DNA from: Carnimonas nigrificans ATCC BAA-78
Lineage (GTDB): Bacteria; Pseudomonadota; Gammaproteobacteria; Pseudomonadales; Halomonadaceae
Assembly: GCF_000526695.1 (NCBI RefSeq)
Contig: NZ_JAGO01000013.1
Span: forward strand, 186,001-250,000
Length of the DNA: 64,000 bases
Direction of reading: 5' to 3'
Shown here: positions 18,780 through 30,263 of the stretch, piece by piece
Layout: each line of letters begins with the position of its first letter
Position numbering within the stretch: position 1 is the stretch's first letter
Translations under genes and position numbers: made by a program
The notes under the pieces: generated by a model
What the model was told of the DNA's origin: nothing
What the model saw: the letters and a program-made list of their open reading frames with translations, nothing else
Database searches by the model: none

Positions 18780-18791
18780 AGGGGAAATCCG

Positions 18792-19334
18792 ATGGCACAA
18801 TCGAGTCCCGCAACGGTCGCCAGGCCCTACGCCAAGGCTGCATTTCAGACAGCACTGGAAGAGAAGGCGCTGGATAGCTGGTCTCAAACGCTGGCATTGT
18901 TAGAAGCGCTGGTTAAAGAGCCCAAGGTGAGTGCCTACATCAATGATCCCAGGCACTCCGAAAAGCAGCTTGCAGAGAAACTCATTTCTCTGTGCGGCGG
19001 CCAGCTCGAACCCAAGGCGGTCAATTTCGTCACTCTGCTCGCAGAGCACCACCGGCTTCCAGCGCTGGACCAGATCCACGCACAGTTTGAAGCCGCTCGG
19101 GAAGCTCACGAGCGCCGCGTCGAGGTCGAAGTCGTCAGCGCGTTTGCCCTCAGCGATGAACAGCAACGCAAACTGGCTGATGCGCTGAAAAAGCGTCTCG
19201 ACCGAGAAATCTCTATCACTACTTCAGTGGACGACTCGCTTATTGGCGGTGTCATCATCCGCGCAGGCGATACCGTTATCGACGGTTCGCTTCGTGGTCG
19301 ATTGGCGCAGCTTGAAAGCAGTCTGAATGTCTGA
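18792..19334 (+). CDS. atpH: AtpH, F1Fo ATP synthase subunit delta
   Basis: A 180-residue OSCP/delta subunit that links F1 to the b stalk. Seen: [17 protein letters not shown] at the N-terminus, the helical N-domain, and near the C-terminus [30 protein letters not shown], the diagnostic OSCP signature. AAAGGGGAAA precedes the ATG. The atpA start follows 17 bases downstream. Confidence 0.96.
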   Translation: MAQSSPATVARPYAKAAFQTALEEKALDSWSQTLALLEALVKEPKVSAYINDPRHSEKQLAEKLISLCGGQLEPKAVNFVTLLAEHHRLPALDQIHAQFEAAREAHERRVEVEVVSAFALSDEQQRKLADALKKRLDREISITTSVDDSLIGGVIIRAGDTVIDGSLRGRLAQLESSLNV

Positions 19335-19350
19335 GGTCAGGGGACATGGC

Positions 19351-20892
19351 ATGCAGCAACTGAATCCTTCAGAAATCAGCGATATCATCAAGAGCCGCAT
19401 CGACAACCTCGACGCCGGTCTTGAAGCCCATAACGAGGGCACTGTTGTCAGCGTAGCTGACGGCATCGTTACCGTACACGGCCTGAATGACGCCATGTAC
19501 GGCGAAATGATCGAATTCCCCGATGATGTATACGGCATGGTGCTCAACCTTGAGCGCGATAGCGTAGGCATCGTGGTGCTTGGCGAATATGAATCTCTCT
19601 CCGAGGGCATGATCGCCAAGTGCACCGGCCACATCCTGGAAGTTCCGGTTGGCCCTGAACTGCTGGGTCGCGTTGTTGACGCGCTGGGCAACCCGATTGA
19701 TGGCAAGGGTGAGCTGGGTACTACACTCACCGATCGCGTTGAAAAGATCGCGCCTGGCGTTATCGCACGTCAGGGCGTGGATCAGCCGGTTCAGACCGGC
19801 CTGAAATCAATCGACGCCATGGTGCCGATCGGTCGTGGTCAGCGTGAGCTGATTATCGGTGACCGTCAGATTGGTAAATCTGCCGTTGCCATCGACACCA
19901 TCATCAACCAGAAAGACAGCGGCATCGTATGTATCTACGTTGCTATCGGTCAGAAGCAGTCCACTATTGCCAACGTAGTGCGCAAGCTTGAAGAGCACGG
20001 CGCGATGGATCACACCATCATCGTTAACGCCGGTGCTGCTGATCCGGCTGCCATGCAGTATCTCGCGCCTTATGCAGGCTGCACCATGGGCGAATACTTC
20101 CGTGACCGTGGTCAGGATGCACTGATCGTTTATGACGATCTGACCAAACAGGCATGGGCTTACCGTCAGATCTCCCTGCTGCTGAAACGTCCTCCGGGTC
20201 GTGAAGCTTATCCGGGTGATGTCTTCTACCTGCACTCCCGTTTGCTGGAGCGTGCTTCTCGCGTTAACGCCGAGTACGTGGAAGAGTTCACCAAGGGTGA
20301 AATCAAGGGCAAGACCGGTTCGCTGACGGCTCTTCCGATCATCGAGACCCAGGGCGGTGACGTAGGTGCATTCGTACCGACCAACGTTATCTCCATCACC
20401 GATGGTCAGATCTTCCTCGAAACCAGCCTGTTCAACTCAGGTGTTCGTCCTGCCATCAACGCAGGTCTGTCGGTTTCTCGTGTAGGTGGCTCGGCACAGA
20501 CCAAGATCATCAAGAAACTGGGCGGTGGTATTCGTCTGGCACTGGCGCAGTATCGTGAGCTGGCGGCGTTCTCGCAGTTCGCTTCCGATCTCGACGATGC
20601 CACGCGCAAGCAGCTCGACCACGGTGAGCGCGTTACTGAACTGATGAAACAGAAGCAGTACTCGCCGCTTTCGGTTGCCGATATGGGTGTCACGCTGTTT
20701 ACCGCTAACGAAGGCTATCTCTCTGACGTTCCCGTTGAAGATGTACTCAGCTTCGAAGACGATCTGCTTGAGTACATGCGCACCGAGCACGCTGATCTGT
20801 TGAATAAAATCAACGAGAAAGGCGGCTACGACGACGCGATCCAGAAGGGCCTCAAGGAAGCTGTAGAGAGCTTCAAAGCGACCCGTAACTAA
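19351..20892 (+). CDS. atpA: AtpA, F1Fo ATP synthase subunit alpha
   Basis: The 513-residue alpha subunit of F1, carrying the noncatalytic nucleotide sites. Walker A is GDRQIGKSA (about residue 170), and [20 protein letters not shown] and [22 protein letters not shown] are conserved F1 blocks, the latter including the signature around the arginine finger region. I chose ATG at 19351 ([14 protein letters not shown]) because the standard family N-terminus begins there and AGGGGA lies upstream; a frame extension to 19327 overlaps atpH. Confidence 0.97.
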   Translation: MQQLNPSEISDIIKSRIDNLDAGLEAHNEGTVVSVADGIVTVHGLNDAMYGEMIEFPDDVYGMVLNLERDSVGIVVLGEYESLSEGMIAKCTGHILEVPVGPELLGRVVDALGNPIDGKGELGTTLTDRVEKIAPGVIARQGVDQPVQTGLKSIDAMVPIGRGQRELIIGDRQIGKSAVAIDTIINQKDSGIVCIYVAIGQKQSTIANVVRKLEEHGAMDHTIIVNAGAADPAAMQYLAPYAGCTMGEYFRDRGQDALIVYDDLTKQAWAYRQISLLLKRPPGREAYPGDVFYLHSRLLERASRVNAEYVEEFTKGEIKGKTGSLTALPIIETQGGDVGAFVPTNVISITDGQIFLETSLFNSGVRPAINAGLSVSRVGGSAQTKIIKKLGGGIRLALAQYRELAAFSQFASDLDDATRKQLDHGERVTELMKQKQYSPLSVADMGVTLFTANEGYLSDVPVEDVLSFEDDLLEYMRTEHADLLNKINEKGGYDDAIQKGLKEAVESFKATRN

Positions 20893-21034
20893 TGCAAGTT
20901 TGCCCGGGCCTTGTGGCTCGGGTAATTAGCGTTCGTGACGCGGCGTGGTAGCAACATCCTGGCGTAAGTCCAACAGGGCAGTCGTGGTGTAGTGAAATGT
21001 GTGTCACGGTTCCGGGTTGGTAGAGGAGATCGGT

Positions 21035-21904
21035 ATGGCATCCGGAAAAGAGATCAAGCAACAGATCGGCAGCATCAAGAATACGCAGAAGATCACCAAT
21101 GCGATGCAGATGGTCGCTGCTTCCAAGATGCGCCGAGCTCAGGATCGCATGGCGGCCAGCCAGCCCTATGCGAAAAAGATTCGCGAGGTGTGCTATCACA
21201 CCGCCGAAGGTCAGGTGGATTCAACGCATCCTTATCTGGCCAAACGCGACCTTAAACGTGTCGGTATCATCGTGGTGAGCACTGACCGCGGTCTTTGCGG
21301 TGGCCTCAATGTCAACGTATTCAAGGCCGCTCTGGGCGAAATCAAAGGCTACCGCGACCAGGGTGTCGATGTAGCCTATTGTGGTATCGGCAAAAAGTCA
21401 GTCAGCTTCTTCCGTCGTCACGGTGGCGAAGTGCTGGCGACTGCATCGGATTTGGGCGATGCGCCTGAACTCAATGATTTGCTGGGCGGCGTGCGCGTTA
21501 TGCTCGATGCCTATGACGAAGGCAAGCTCGATCGCATCGTCATTATCAGCAACGAGTTCGTGAATACCATGACCCAGAAACCCGTGGTGCGCCAGCTGGT
21601 ACCGCTCGAACCGCGCAGCGGCGAAGAGCAGGCTGGCAAGATGCCATGGACGTATGAATATGAACCTGACGATCCAACCATGATCCTCAACGAACTGTTG
21701 ACTCGTTATGTTGAATCCCAGGTTTATCAGGCGGTGGTTGAAAACATTGCCTGTGAACAGTCAGCTCGAATGCTGGCGATGAAAAATGCTACTGACAACG
21801 CCGGTCAAATCATCGACGACCTGCAAATGGTCTACAACAAGGCACGTCAGGCGGCGATCACCCAGGAAATCTCCGAAATTGTCGGTGGTGCCGCGGCGGT
21901 GTAA
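21035..21904 (+). CDS. atpG: AtpG, F1Fo ATP synthase subunit gamma
   Basis: The 289-residue central shaft. N-terminus [20 protein letters not shown] and [14 protein letters not shown] are the conserved first helix; [13 protein letters not shown] and the C-terminal helix [30 protein letters not shown] with [14 protein letters not shown] complete the match. AGAGGAG just upstream supports ATG 21035. A 142-base noncoding gap separates it from atpA. Confidence 0.97.
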   Translation: MASGKEIKQQIGSIKNTQKITNAMQMVAASKMRRAQDRMAASQPYAKKIREVCYHTAEGQVDSTHPYLAKRDLKRVGIIVVSTDRGLCGGLNVNVFKAALGEIKGYRDQGVDVAYCGIGKKSVSFFRRHGGEVLATASDLGDAPELNDLLGGVRVMLDAYDEGKLDRIVIISNEFVNTMTQKPVVRQLVPLEPRSGEEQAGKMPWTYEYEPDDPTMILNELLTRYVESQVYQAVVENIACEQSARMLAMKNATDNAGQIIDDLQMVYNKARQAAITQEISEIVGGAAAV

Positions 21905-21943
21905 TGCCGTGGGTGATGTGAATTTACATGCCTGGCGGCATGA

Positions 21944-23347
<1,404 letters not shown>

Positions 23348-23443
23348 GGAGAAGCGAGTGGCCGCTGATAGCTTCACGCTGGCAGCGGCTACTGGCTCTC
23401 CAGGCAAGGTGCCACCTCTGGTGGTGCATCCAGGAGACGAAGA

Positions 23444-23863
23444 ATGGCTAAAAGCTTTCAGTGCGATATCGTCAGCGTTGAAGCATCGTTGTTTTCCGGC
23501 AAGGTGTCGCAGGTCATGGCCACCGGCGCGGAAGGCGAGATCGGTATTCTCGCAGGCCATGAGCCGCTGCTGACGCGCGTAGCGTCTGGCCCGGTTGAGG
23601 TAACGCTTGAAGACGGCAAGAAGGAAACCTTCTTCGCGTCCGGCGGTATCCTTGAGGTTCAGCCGGATTCTGTGTCGATTCTGGCCGATACTGCAGAACG
23701 CGGTGGCGATCTGGATGAAGCAGCTGCGCAGCGCGCGCTTGAACAGGCGCGTAGTGCGATGGCAGACAAGCAGTCCGAGCTGGATTATTCTACGGCGCTC
23801 GGTGGAATTGCAGAAGCGACAGCGCGTCTGCGTGCGCTACAGCGGGTACGTAATAACCGCTGA
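23444..23863 (+). CDS. atpC: AtpC, F1Fo ATP synthase subunit epsilon
   Basis: The 139-residue epsilon subunit, last gene of the operon. It has the beta-sandwich domain (FQCDIVSVEASLFSGKVSQVMATGAEGEIGILAGHEPLL) and a C-terminal two-helix arm (ALEQARSAMADKQSELDYSTALG) that inhibits ATPase activity. The ATG at 23444 is preceded by AGGAGA. A strong hairpin terminator follows 43 bases after the stop. Confidence 0.97.
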   Translation: MAKSFQCDIVSVEASLFSGKVSQVMATGAEGEIGILAGHEPLLTRVASGPVEVTLEDGKKETFFASGGILEVQPDSVSILADTAERGGDLDEAAAQRALEQARSAMADKQSELDYSTALGGIAEATARLRALQRVRNNR

Positions 23864-23906
23864 TTCGCCACGCACTCTGCTGTTTCGATGTGGCTGCCAT
23901 ATCGTG

Positions 23907-23936
23907 CAAATGCCTCGACTTCGGTCGGGGCATTTG
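23907..23936 (+). terminator. atp operon terminator (13-bp stem, UUCG loop)
   Basis: CAAATGCCTCGAC (23907-23919) and GTCGGGGCATTTG (23924-23936) form a 13-bp stem with one G-U pair closed by the very stable TTCG tetraloop. The 3' arm ends in ATTTGTG, so the U tract is short; the position right after atpC makes the function clear. Confidence 0.85.
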
Positions 23937-24128
23937 TGTATCTGGTGCTGCGGATTCCGGGCCAAAGAGACACGGTAATGGCGAGCATCTTCTCGGGCGA
24001 CTAATCGTCTCTGGTTCTGGTTTGGTGAAATCGTGACGAATGTGCGACTCTTTTCGGATTCGCTGTGTGGCATCAACGCTCGCGCTACATTCAGTCAACG
24101 CAAGAATTGAACAATCATTGGAGTTGTC

Positions 24129-25496
24129 ATGTCGCTTGACGTGGTTATTCTCGCTGCCGGTCAAGGCAGCCGCATGCGGTCCCATTTACCCAAGGTGCTA
24201 CATACGCTGGCGGGCCGCTCAATGCTTCAACGCATTATCGACAGTGCCAGACAGCTAAGTGATGTAACGATTCATGTAGTGGTGGGCCATGGGGCCGATC
24301 AGATTGAAGCGGCGCTGGCGGGCCAGCCAGATATTCATTTCGTTTATCAGCACCAGCAGCTGGGCACCGGACACGCGGTAGCTCAAGTGCTGCCCGCCCT
24401 TGGTGATGGGCCAGTGCTTATTCTGACCGGTGATACACCGCTGCTGACTGCTGCGACGCTGGAACAGCTAAGCACAGGGCTTGCGCAGGATCAGCTAACG
24501 CTGCTGAGCGTTGTTCATGAAGATCCGAGCGGTTACGGGCGTATCGTGCGCGATGATAGCGGCCAGGTTACGGCGATTGTGGAGCAGAAGGATGCCTCCG
24601 AGCAGCAGCGCCGCATTCGTGAATGTAATACCGGATTGATGGGCACCACGGGCAAATTGCTGAAACGCTGGCTGCCGGCCCTCTCGGCAAACAATGCGCA
24701 GGGCGAATATTATCTCACCGATATTGTGGGTATGGCATATGCGGAAGGTGTGCCGCTTGATGCCGTGCAGGCCAGTTGTGTCGAGGAAGTCTCTGGCGTC
24801 AACGATCGGCACCAGCTTGCCGCGCTTGAACGCTGGTTGCAGCATCAGCAGGCTGAACAAGCGATGGCACAGGGCGCTTCTCTCGCGGACCCGGCGCGTT
24901 TTGATCAACGCGGCACGTTAACGCTCGGGCGTGATGTCTCTATTGATGTTGGCTGTATCTTCGAAGGCGACGTTACCCTTGAAGATGGCGTCATCATTGG
25001 CCCTTATTGTGTGATTCGTAACGCCCATATTGGCGCGGGTACTCATATAGAGGCTTATAGCCATATTGAGGAGGCCAGCGCTGCGGGTAACAACCAAATC
25101 GGACCTTATGCGCGGCTGCGGCCTGGCAGCAAGCTTGCGACTGAGGTCAGGGTAGGCAACTTCGTTGAGATCAAGAAAGCGACCCTTGATTACGGCACCA
25201 AGGTGAATCACCTCAGCTATATAGGTGATGCTCACATTGGACAGCATACCAATGTAGGCGCAGGCACCATCACCTGTAACTATGATGGCGTTAACAAGCA
25301 CCATACCGAGATTGGCAGCCACGTTTTTGTTGGCTCCAATACAGCACTGGTTGCGCCCATTACCATTGGTGATCATGTGACCATTGCGGCTGGCTCTACC
25401 CTGACTGAATCTGTTGAACGCGGCCTTGTATTTGGCCGTGCCCGCCAGGTGGTGAAGGAGGAGTGGCAGCGCTCCGAGAGAGCCGGCGAGGATTAG
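24129..25496 (+). CDS. glmU: GlmU, bifunctional GlcNAc-1-P uridyltransferase / GlcN-1-P acetyltransferase
   Basis: A 455-residue enzyme making UDP-GlcNAc. Residues 1-230 form the pyrophosphorylase domain with LAAGQGSRMRSHLPKVLH and GHGADQIEAAL; residues 250-455 form the left-handed beta-helix acetyltransferase with hexapeptide repeats, and the RPGSKL, NFVEIKKATL, KVNHLSYIGDA and NYDGVNKHHTEIG segments contain the active-site residues. GGAG eight bases before ATG. Followed by a strong terminator. Confidence 0.97.
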   Translation: MSLDVVILAAGQGSRMRSHLPKVLHTLAGRSMLQRIIDSARQLSDVTIHVVVGHGADQIEAALAGQPDIHFVYQHQQLGTGHAVAQVLPALGDGPVLILTGDTPLLTAATLEQLSTGLAQDQLTLLSVVHEDPSGYGRIVRDDSGQVTAIVEQKDASEQQRRIRECNTGLMGTTGKLLKRWLPALSANNAQGEYYLTDIVGMAYAEGVPLDAVQASCVEEVSGVNDRHQLAALERWLQHQQAEQAMAQGASLADPARFDQRGTLTLGRDVSIDVGCIFEGDVTLEDGVIIGPYCVIRNAHIGAGTHIEAYSHIEEASAAGNNQIGPYARLRPGSKLATEVRVGNFVEIKKATLDYGTKVNHLSYIGDAHIGQHTNVGAGTITCNYDGVNKHHTEIGSHVFVGSNTALVAPITIGDHVTIAAGSTLTESVERGLVFGRARQVVKEEWQRSERAGED

Positions 25497-25538
25497 CTCG
25501 CATCCAGCTAGCTGGAATGTTTCAAAACAAAACCATTG

Positions 25539-25582
25539 AACGGCGTTTTCGAAAGAATTACTATTTCGGAAACGCCGTTTTT
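25539..25582 (+). terminator. Rho-independent terminator after glmU
   Basis: A 16-bp stem, left arm 25539-25554 (AACGGCGTTTTCGAAA) and right arm 25564-25579 (TTTCGGAAACGCCGTT, one G-U), with a nine-base loop and a run of T ending at 25582. The neighbouring regulator gene begins only 23 bases further. Confidence 0.9.
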
Positions 25583-25604
25583 ATATGGGAAGTCGTGTCC
25601 GTCT

Positions 25605-26396
25605 ATGGCTGCATCCAAAACCTCAGCTCGTAATACAGGGGCTCGTCGCGAGGCGATTATCGCACTGCTGGAAGAGCAGGGTGACGTTAGCGTTGAATCA
25701 TTGGCGAACGCCTTTGATACCTCAGAAGTTACGATTCGAAAGGATCTTTCCCAACTGGAGCAGGAAGGCATCCTGATTCGCCGTTATGGTGGCGCAGCAC
25801 TGCTGCCCCGCGGCCAGATGCAGGATTCCACCTCTTGTCCGCTCAAGCGCAGGCTCGCTGAAGCTGCCAAAAGCCGCATCAAGGATCACGCCCGTATCGT
25901 GATTGATAGCGGTTCCACGACCAGCACACTGATTCCCCAGCTGAAAAACATCATGGGGTTGGTGGTCATGACCAACTCGCTGGAGGTGGCCAATCATCTG
26001 CGTGAATTGCCCAACCGACCTTCGCTGCTGATGACAGGCGGCACCTGGGATGAGCGCTCGCTCTCCTTTCAGGGGGTAACGGCTGAGCAGACGCTGCGCG
26101 TATATGATTTTGATCAGCTGTTTATTGGCGCTGACGGTATAGATCTTGAGCGCGGCACCACCACTTTCAACGAGCTGCTGTCGCTCTCACAGGTGATGGC
26201 GCAGGTTTCCCGCGAAGTGGTGGTGATGGTGGAGTCGGACAAAATTGGCCGGCGCATGCCCAATCTTGAGCTGGATTTCGATGCTATTGATGTCGTGATT
26301 ACCGACGACCGGCTGGATGTTGCCAGCCGTCAAGCGATCATCGAGCACAACGTTGAGCTGGTGGTGGTCGAGTGTCCTGCGGGCAGTCGGTCGTAG
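25605..26396 (+). CDS. DeoR-family transcriptional regulator (GlmR-like)
   Basis: A 263-residue DeoR regulator. The N-terminal HTH (REAIIALLEEQGDVSVESLA, SEVTIRKDLSQLEQEGILIRRYGGA) is typical, followed by the sugar-phosphate-sensing DeoR C-terminal domain with IDSGSTTSTL, LLMTGGTWDERSLSFQG and FIGADGIDLERG. I chose ATG 25605 because an earlier in-frame TTG lies inside the glmU terminator. The gene sits between glmU and glmS; a DeoR regulator at this place in Pseudomonas is linked to amino-sugar metabolism, so control of glmS is likely. The ribosome site is weak. Confidence 0.85.
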   Translation: MAASKTSARNTGARREAIIALLEEQGDVSVESLANAFDTSEVTIRKDLSQLEQEGILIRRYGGAALLPRGQMQDSTSCPLKRRLAEAAKSRIKDHARIVIDSGSTTSTLIPQLKNIMGLVVMTNSLEVANHLRELPNRPSLLMTGGTWDERSLSFQGVTAEQTLRVYDFDQLFIGADGIDLERGTTTFNELLSLSQVMAQVSREVVVMVESDKIGRRMPNLELDFDAIDVVITDDRLDVASRQAIIEHNVELVVVECPAGSRS

Positions 26397-26563
26397 TCTT
26401 TATTCCGGCAGGAAGCAGTGGCTGAGCGCTCGCTGCCTTCCCGCTGCAATTGTTAATGAACAAGATATTTCTTCAGCGCTACCGCCGTTGAAGAACAGGA
26501 TCAGCAAGCATGGCTTTCAATGCACGGATAGCCGCCTGATCGTTTGAATCAAGGAGAATGACC

Positions 26564-28402
26564 ATGTGTGGGATTGTTGCTGCCATCGCCAGCCGAGAAG
26601 TCCAGAACATTCTGTTGGAAGGGCTGAAACGGCTGGAGTACCGAGGCTATGACAGCGCGGGCATGGCGATTCTGAGCGACGCTGGGCAGCTTCAGCGCCA
26701 GCGTGAAGTAGGCAAGGTTGCAGCGCTGGAAGCGGCGCTGGCAGAACATCCTCTTAAAGGCCACATGGGGATCGCCCACACGCGTTGGGCAACCCATGGA
26801 CGCCCCACCGCTGGGAATGCGCATCCACACTTTTCCAAGGGTGAGCTGGCGCTGGTACACAACGGCATTATCGAAAACCACGAAGCGCTGCGTGAAGAGC
26901 TTCAGGCAGAAGGTTATCTCTTCGAGTCGGAGACCGATACCGAAGTCATGGCGCACCTGATTGAGCGTGAATTCGAGCGCTGTGGTGATCTTTATCAAGC
27001 GACGCTTAACGTGACCTCGCGTTTGGAGGGCGCCTTCGCCATCGCCGTGATGCACAAGCATGTTCCCGGCGAAATCATCGGTGCCCGCAAAGGCAGCCCG
27101 CTGGTTGTTGGCGTGGGCATCGACGAAGCGTTCCTCGCTTCTGACCCCCTGGCGCTGCTGCAAGTTACCGATCGTTTTATCTATCTGCGTGAAGGCGACA
27201 TCGTGCGGCTTGTCGGCGGGGATCTGATCGAAATTACCGACCAGCACGGCGAGCGAGTCGAGCGCGATACCGTGGTCTATGAACACGGCGATGGTGCCGC
27301 CAGTAAAGGCAACTTCCGTCATTTCATGCAGAAAGAGATCTTCGAACAGGCGACGACGGTAGGCGCAACGCTGGAAGGGCGGCTAGGGGCTGATCACGTC
27401 TTGCCGCAAGCCTTTGGTGCCGACGCTGAAGCGCTCTTCGAGCAGGTGCAGTGCATTCACATTATCGCCTGCGGTACCAGCTACCATGCTGGCATGGTGG
27501 CACGCTACTGGCTGGAGAAATTCGCCAGGATTCCAACCCTGGTTGAAGTCGCTTCCGAATATCGCTACCGCGATGTGGTGGTTCCCCCCGGTACTCTGTT
27601 CGTCAGCATTTCCCAGTCAGGTGAGACCGCCGATACCCTCGCTGCACTGCGTCATGCACAGCAAAGCGGCGACTATCTCGGCAGCCTGGCGATCTGTAAC
27701 GTAGCCGGCAGCTCGCTAGTGCGTGAATCGGAGCTATCGCTGCTGACCATGGCCGGCCCCGAAATCGCCGTCGCTTCCACCAAAGCCACCACCACCCAGC
27801 TAACCGCTCTCATGCTGATGGCGCTCTCATTGCGTCAGATACGCTATGGGATCGACGAGACCATCGTCGAGCTGGTAGAAGCGCTGCGTAGGCTGCCCAA
27901 AGCGATTGAACGCACCCTCACCCTCAACGATAAAATCGAACAGCTATCCCGGCGTTTCGTTGAAAAGCAGCACGCCCTCTTCCTGGGACGCGGCGCCCAG
28001 TTCCCCATTGCCCTTGAAGGCGCGCTCAAGCTCAAGGAAATTTCCTATATTCACGCCGAAGCCTACCCTGCCGGCGAGCTTAAGCACGGCCCTCTCGCAC
28101 TGGTCGATAGCGACATGCCCGTGATTGTTGTGGCGCCCAACGATGAACTGCTCGAAAAACTGAAATCCAATTTGCAGGAAGTGCGCTCCCGCGGTGGTCA
28201 GCTGTTTGTATTTGCCAACGAAGCCGTCGGCATTCAGGAAAGTGACGGCGTTACCGTCTTCTCACTCACCGATGTTGATGACCAGCTCGCCCCCATCATC
28301 TACACCATCCCGCTACAGCTGCTCGCCTACCACATCGCCGTGATGCGCGGCACCGATGTCGATCAGCCGAGGAACCTCGCGAAGAGTGTGACGGTGGAGT
28401 AG
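26564..28402 (+). CDS. glmS: GlmS, glutamine:fructose-6-phosphate aminotransferase
   Basis: A 612-residue enzyme that makes glucosamine 6-phosphate, first step of amino-sugar synthesis. I chose ATG 26564, seven bases after AAGGAG, because it places Cys at position 2, to become the N-terminal nucleophile (MCGIVAAIASREVQ). Residues to about 240 are the glutaminase domain (THTRWATHG, RLEYRGYDSAG, VHNGIIENH); two SIS domains follow (ACGTSYHAGM, VSISQSGETADTLAAL, STKATTTQL, HAEAYPAGELKHGPLALVD) and the C-terminus is PRNLAKSVTVE. No glmS ribozyme was seen upstream. Confidence 0.98.
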   Translation: MCGIVAAIASREVQNILLEGLKRLEYRGYDSAGMAILSDAGQLQRQREVGKVAALEAALAEHPLKGHMGIAHTRWATHGRPTAGNAHPHFSKGELALVHNGIIENHEALREELQAEGYLFESETDTEVMAHLIEREFERCGDLYQATLNVTSRLEGAFAIAVMHKHVPGEIIGARKGSPLVVGVGIDEAFLASDPLALLQVTDRFIYLREGDIVRLVGGDLIEITDQHGERVERDTVVYEHGDGAASKGNFRHFMQKEIFEQATTVGATLEGRLGADHVLPQAFGADAEALFEQVQCIHIIACGTSYHAGMVARYWLEKFARIPTLVEVASEYRYRDVVVPPGTLFVSISQSGETADTLAALRHAQQSGDYLGSLAICNVAGSSLVRESELSLLTMAGPEIAVASTKATTTQLTALMLMALSLRQIRYGIDETIVELVEALRRLPKAIERTLTLNDKIEQLSRRFVEKQHALFLGRGAQFPIALEGALKLKEISYIHAEAYPAGELKHGPLALVDSDMPVIVVAPNDELLEKLKSNLQEVRSRGGQLFVFANEAVGIQESDGVTVFSLTDVDDQLAPIIYTIPLQLLAYHIAVMRGTDVDQPRNLAKSVTVE

Positions 28403-28432
28403 TGGTGTGGTTGGTAAAGGTTGAGTTGATAA
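28367..28432 (+). other. Predicted attTn7 site at the 3' end of glmS (unoccupied)
   Basis: In many gammaproteobacteria TnsD of Tn7 recognises the last roughly 36 bases of glmS and directs insertion about 25 bases past the stop. The conserved LAKSVTVE coding end is present at 28379-28402. No Tn7 ends or tns genes follow, so the site is empty here. This rests on general knowledge, not on an element in the sequence. Confidence 0.45.
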
Positions 28433-28467
28433 GAACATCGCAGTGGGGATCATAGCCCCAGATAGAT

Positions 28468-28530
28468 AAACAGCCTGAAAAACAGAGCTCCCATCCCTAT
28501 AGATGGAAGGTTCTACCTTTCAGGCTGTTT
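28468..28530. terminator. Convergent terminator between glmS and the BCCT gene
   Basis: AAACAGCCTGAAA (28468-28480) and TTTCAGGCTGTTT (28518-28530) are perfect 13-bp inverted repeats; the 37-base loop itself contains a smaller CCATC/GATGG stem. The position between converging genes suggests bidirectional termination. Confidence 0.75.
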
Positions 28531-28538
28531 ACCCAGCA

Positions 28539-28560
28539 GGAGCCACCGCCTGGTGGCTCC
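28539..28560 (-). terminator. Hairpin downstream of the BCCT transporter gene
   Basis: GGAGCCACC (28539-28547) and GGTGGCTCC (28552-28560) form a perfect 9-bp GC-rich stem with a four-base loop, 14 bases beyond the stop of the minus-strand transporter gene. It probably works with the larger repeat next to it. Confidence 0.6.
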
Positions 28561-28574
28561 GAAGGATCACGATG

Positions 28575-30263
28575 TCATGTGGCTCTGGCCGGTTTTCTCT
28601 TGGGCGATCGAGGTTCCGACATCAAGCCTTTAACAAGTCCGTAACAGCCTATCACCAGTACGATAGTGAATGGCAATCCGGTGGATACCGCAGCAGCCTG
28701 CAGCCCCTCCAGACCTCCTCCCAACAGAAGTGCGATGGCGATGGCACCTTCGATAAGACACCAGAAGACACGCTGCGATGTCGGCGCATCGACCTTACCC
28801 CCAGCGGTGATTGAATCAATGACCAGGGACCCTGAATCAGATGATGTAACGAAGAAAACGATTACAAGCACGGTACCGACAATGGAGGTCAGTGTTGCTA
28901 GTGGTAACTGATCGAGCATGACGAACAGCTTGAGTTCTAACGCTGCATCCTGAACTCCCTGAAAGCCAGTAGTGAGCTGTTGGTGGATCGCCGTCTCACC
29001 GAATGCGGTCATCCATAAGGTTGAGACCAGTGTCGGTACAAGGATCACCGACAACAGGAATTGGCGCACGGTTCGACCGCGGCTAACACGGGCGATGAAC
29101 ATTCCCACGAACGGCGACCAAGAGATCCACCAAGCCCAGTAGAATGTAGTCCAGTCCTGACTGAAACTTTCATCCTCGCGACCAAAAGGCATGGAGAGGG
29201 CGGGGATGTATTGGACGTAAGAGGCTAGATTAGTGAAGAAATCGGTGGCGATCATCAGTGTCGGACCAACAGCGATGATGAAGGCGAGTAACACGAACGC
29301 CAGCGCCATGTTGATCATGGAAAGGCGCTGTACCCCCTTATCGAGCCCAGATACAACCGAGATCAATGCCACAATGGTGATCGCTACGATCAGGATGGTC
29401 ATCGTCACGGTGGTATTTGGCACATCGAACAGATAGTTAAGCCCCGAGGTCGCCTGGGAAGCCCCATAGCCTAACGACGTTGCCAGACCGAACAGTGTCG
29501 AGAATACAGCCAAAATGTCGATGCAGTGCCCCGGCCAGCCCCAGACGCGCTCACCCAGAATGGGGTAGAAGATGGAGCGAACGGTGAGTGGCAACCCCTT
29601 GTTGAAAGAGAATAGCGCCAGCGCTAGTGCCACGAGACTGTAGGCAGCCCAGGGATGTAGCCCATAGTGATAGATCGTTGCCGCCATACCTAGCGAGCGT
29701 GCCGCTGCCTCATTGCCTTGGGCGCCACTCAGCGGAGCTTCGGCATTTCCCGCGAGCGCGTTGCCGAAATGAGTCATGGGCTCGGCGACACCATAGAACA
29801 CCAGTCCGATGCCCATCCCGGCGGCAAACAGCATCGCAAACCAGCCGAAATAGCCGTAGTCGGGTTTCGCATCGGGACCACCCAGCCGCACGCGGCCAAG
29901 CGGCGAGCAGATCAGTCCTATGCAGACGATCACAAAAATGTTGGCACCAGACAAGAAGACCCAGCTAAGGTGATCTGTTAACCAGTTTTTGACCCCATTG
30001 AGTACAGGCTCAACCTCGTTTTGGAACGCCAGAATCAGGAATACGAACGCTAAAATGACGATAGATGCTACCGTGAATACCTTGCCGTGGAGGTCGAACT
30101 CGAGCCCCATTATCCGGCTCGACACGTTGTCCTGACCGATGACGTAATCGGTGTTGATTATGTTGGTTGCCCCTTCAGGACGGCGAATTCCTTCCTCGTT
30201 GGTCGTGGGCTGATCGGCTTTTGAATCGTCGGATCCGTCATTTGGGTGCGGCGTAGTAACCAT
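28575..30263 (-). CDS. BCCT-family osmolyte/quaternary-amine transporter
   Basis: A 562-residue secondary carrier of the betaine-choline-carnitine family. It has the family Gly motif in FAAGMGIGLVFYGVAEP (about residue 150) and the substrate-site signature FYWAWWISWSPFVGMFIARVSRG, with about 12 TM helices. The N-terminus is a roughly 55-residue hydrophilic, Asp/Asn-rich tail. I chose ATG 30263 because AGAGG precedes it and the acidic tail begins there; a longer start would add about 59 residues of no similarity. Substrates in the family include glycine betaine, choline, carnitine and ectoine; which applies is not readable. Uptake of compatible solutes fits a halophile. Confidence 0.88.
   Translation of the reverse strand: MVTTPHPNDGSDDSKADQPTTNEEGIRRPEGATNIINTDYVIGQDNVSSRIMGLEFDLHGKVFTVASIVILAFVFLILAFQNEVEPVLNGVKNWLTDHLSWVFLSGANIFVIVCIGLICSPLGRVRLGGPDAKPDYGYFGWFAMLFAAGMGIGLVFYGVAEPMTHFGNALAGNAEAPLSGAQGNEAAARSLGMAATIYHYGLHPWAAYSLVALALALFSFNKGLPLTVRSIFYPILGERVWGWPGHCIDILAVFSTLFGLATSLGYGASQATSGLNYLFDVPNTTVTMTILIVAITIVALISVVSGLDKGVQRLSMINMALAFVLLAFIIAVGPTLMIATDFFTNLASYVQYIPALSMPFGREDESFSQDWTTFYWAWWISWSPFVGMFIARVSRGRTVRQFLLSVILVPTLVSTLWMTAFGETAIHQQLTTGFQGVQDAALELKLFVMLDQLPLATLTSIVGTVLVIVFFVTSSDSGSLVIDSITAGGKVDAPTSQRVFWCLIEGAIAIALLLGGGLEGLQAAAVSTGLPFTIVLVIGCYGLVKGLMSEPRSPKRKPARAT

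Noticed and set aside
26397-26563. glmS ribozyme or small-RNA-type leader, including TTCTTCA/TGAAGAA repeat at 26469-26495
   Set aside because: The leader lacks a recognisable ribozyme core; the 7-bp arms 13 bases apart are too weak alone to claim regulation.
28403-28574. Tn7-like element downstream of glmS
   Set aside because: No tns genes or terminal repeats; only terminator hairpins are found.
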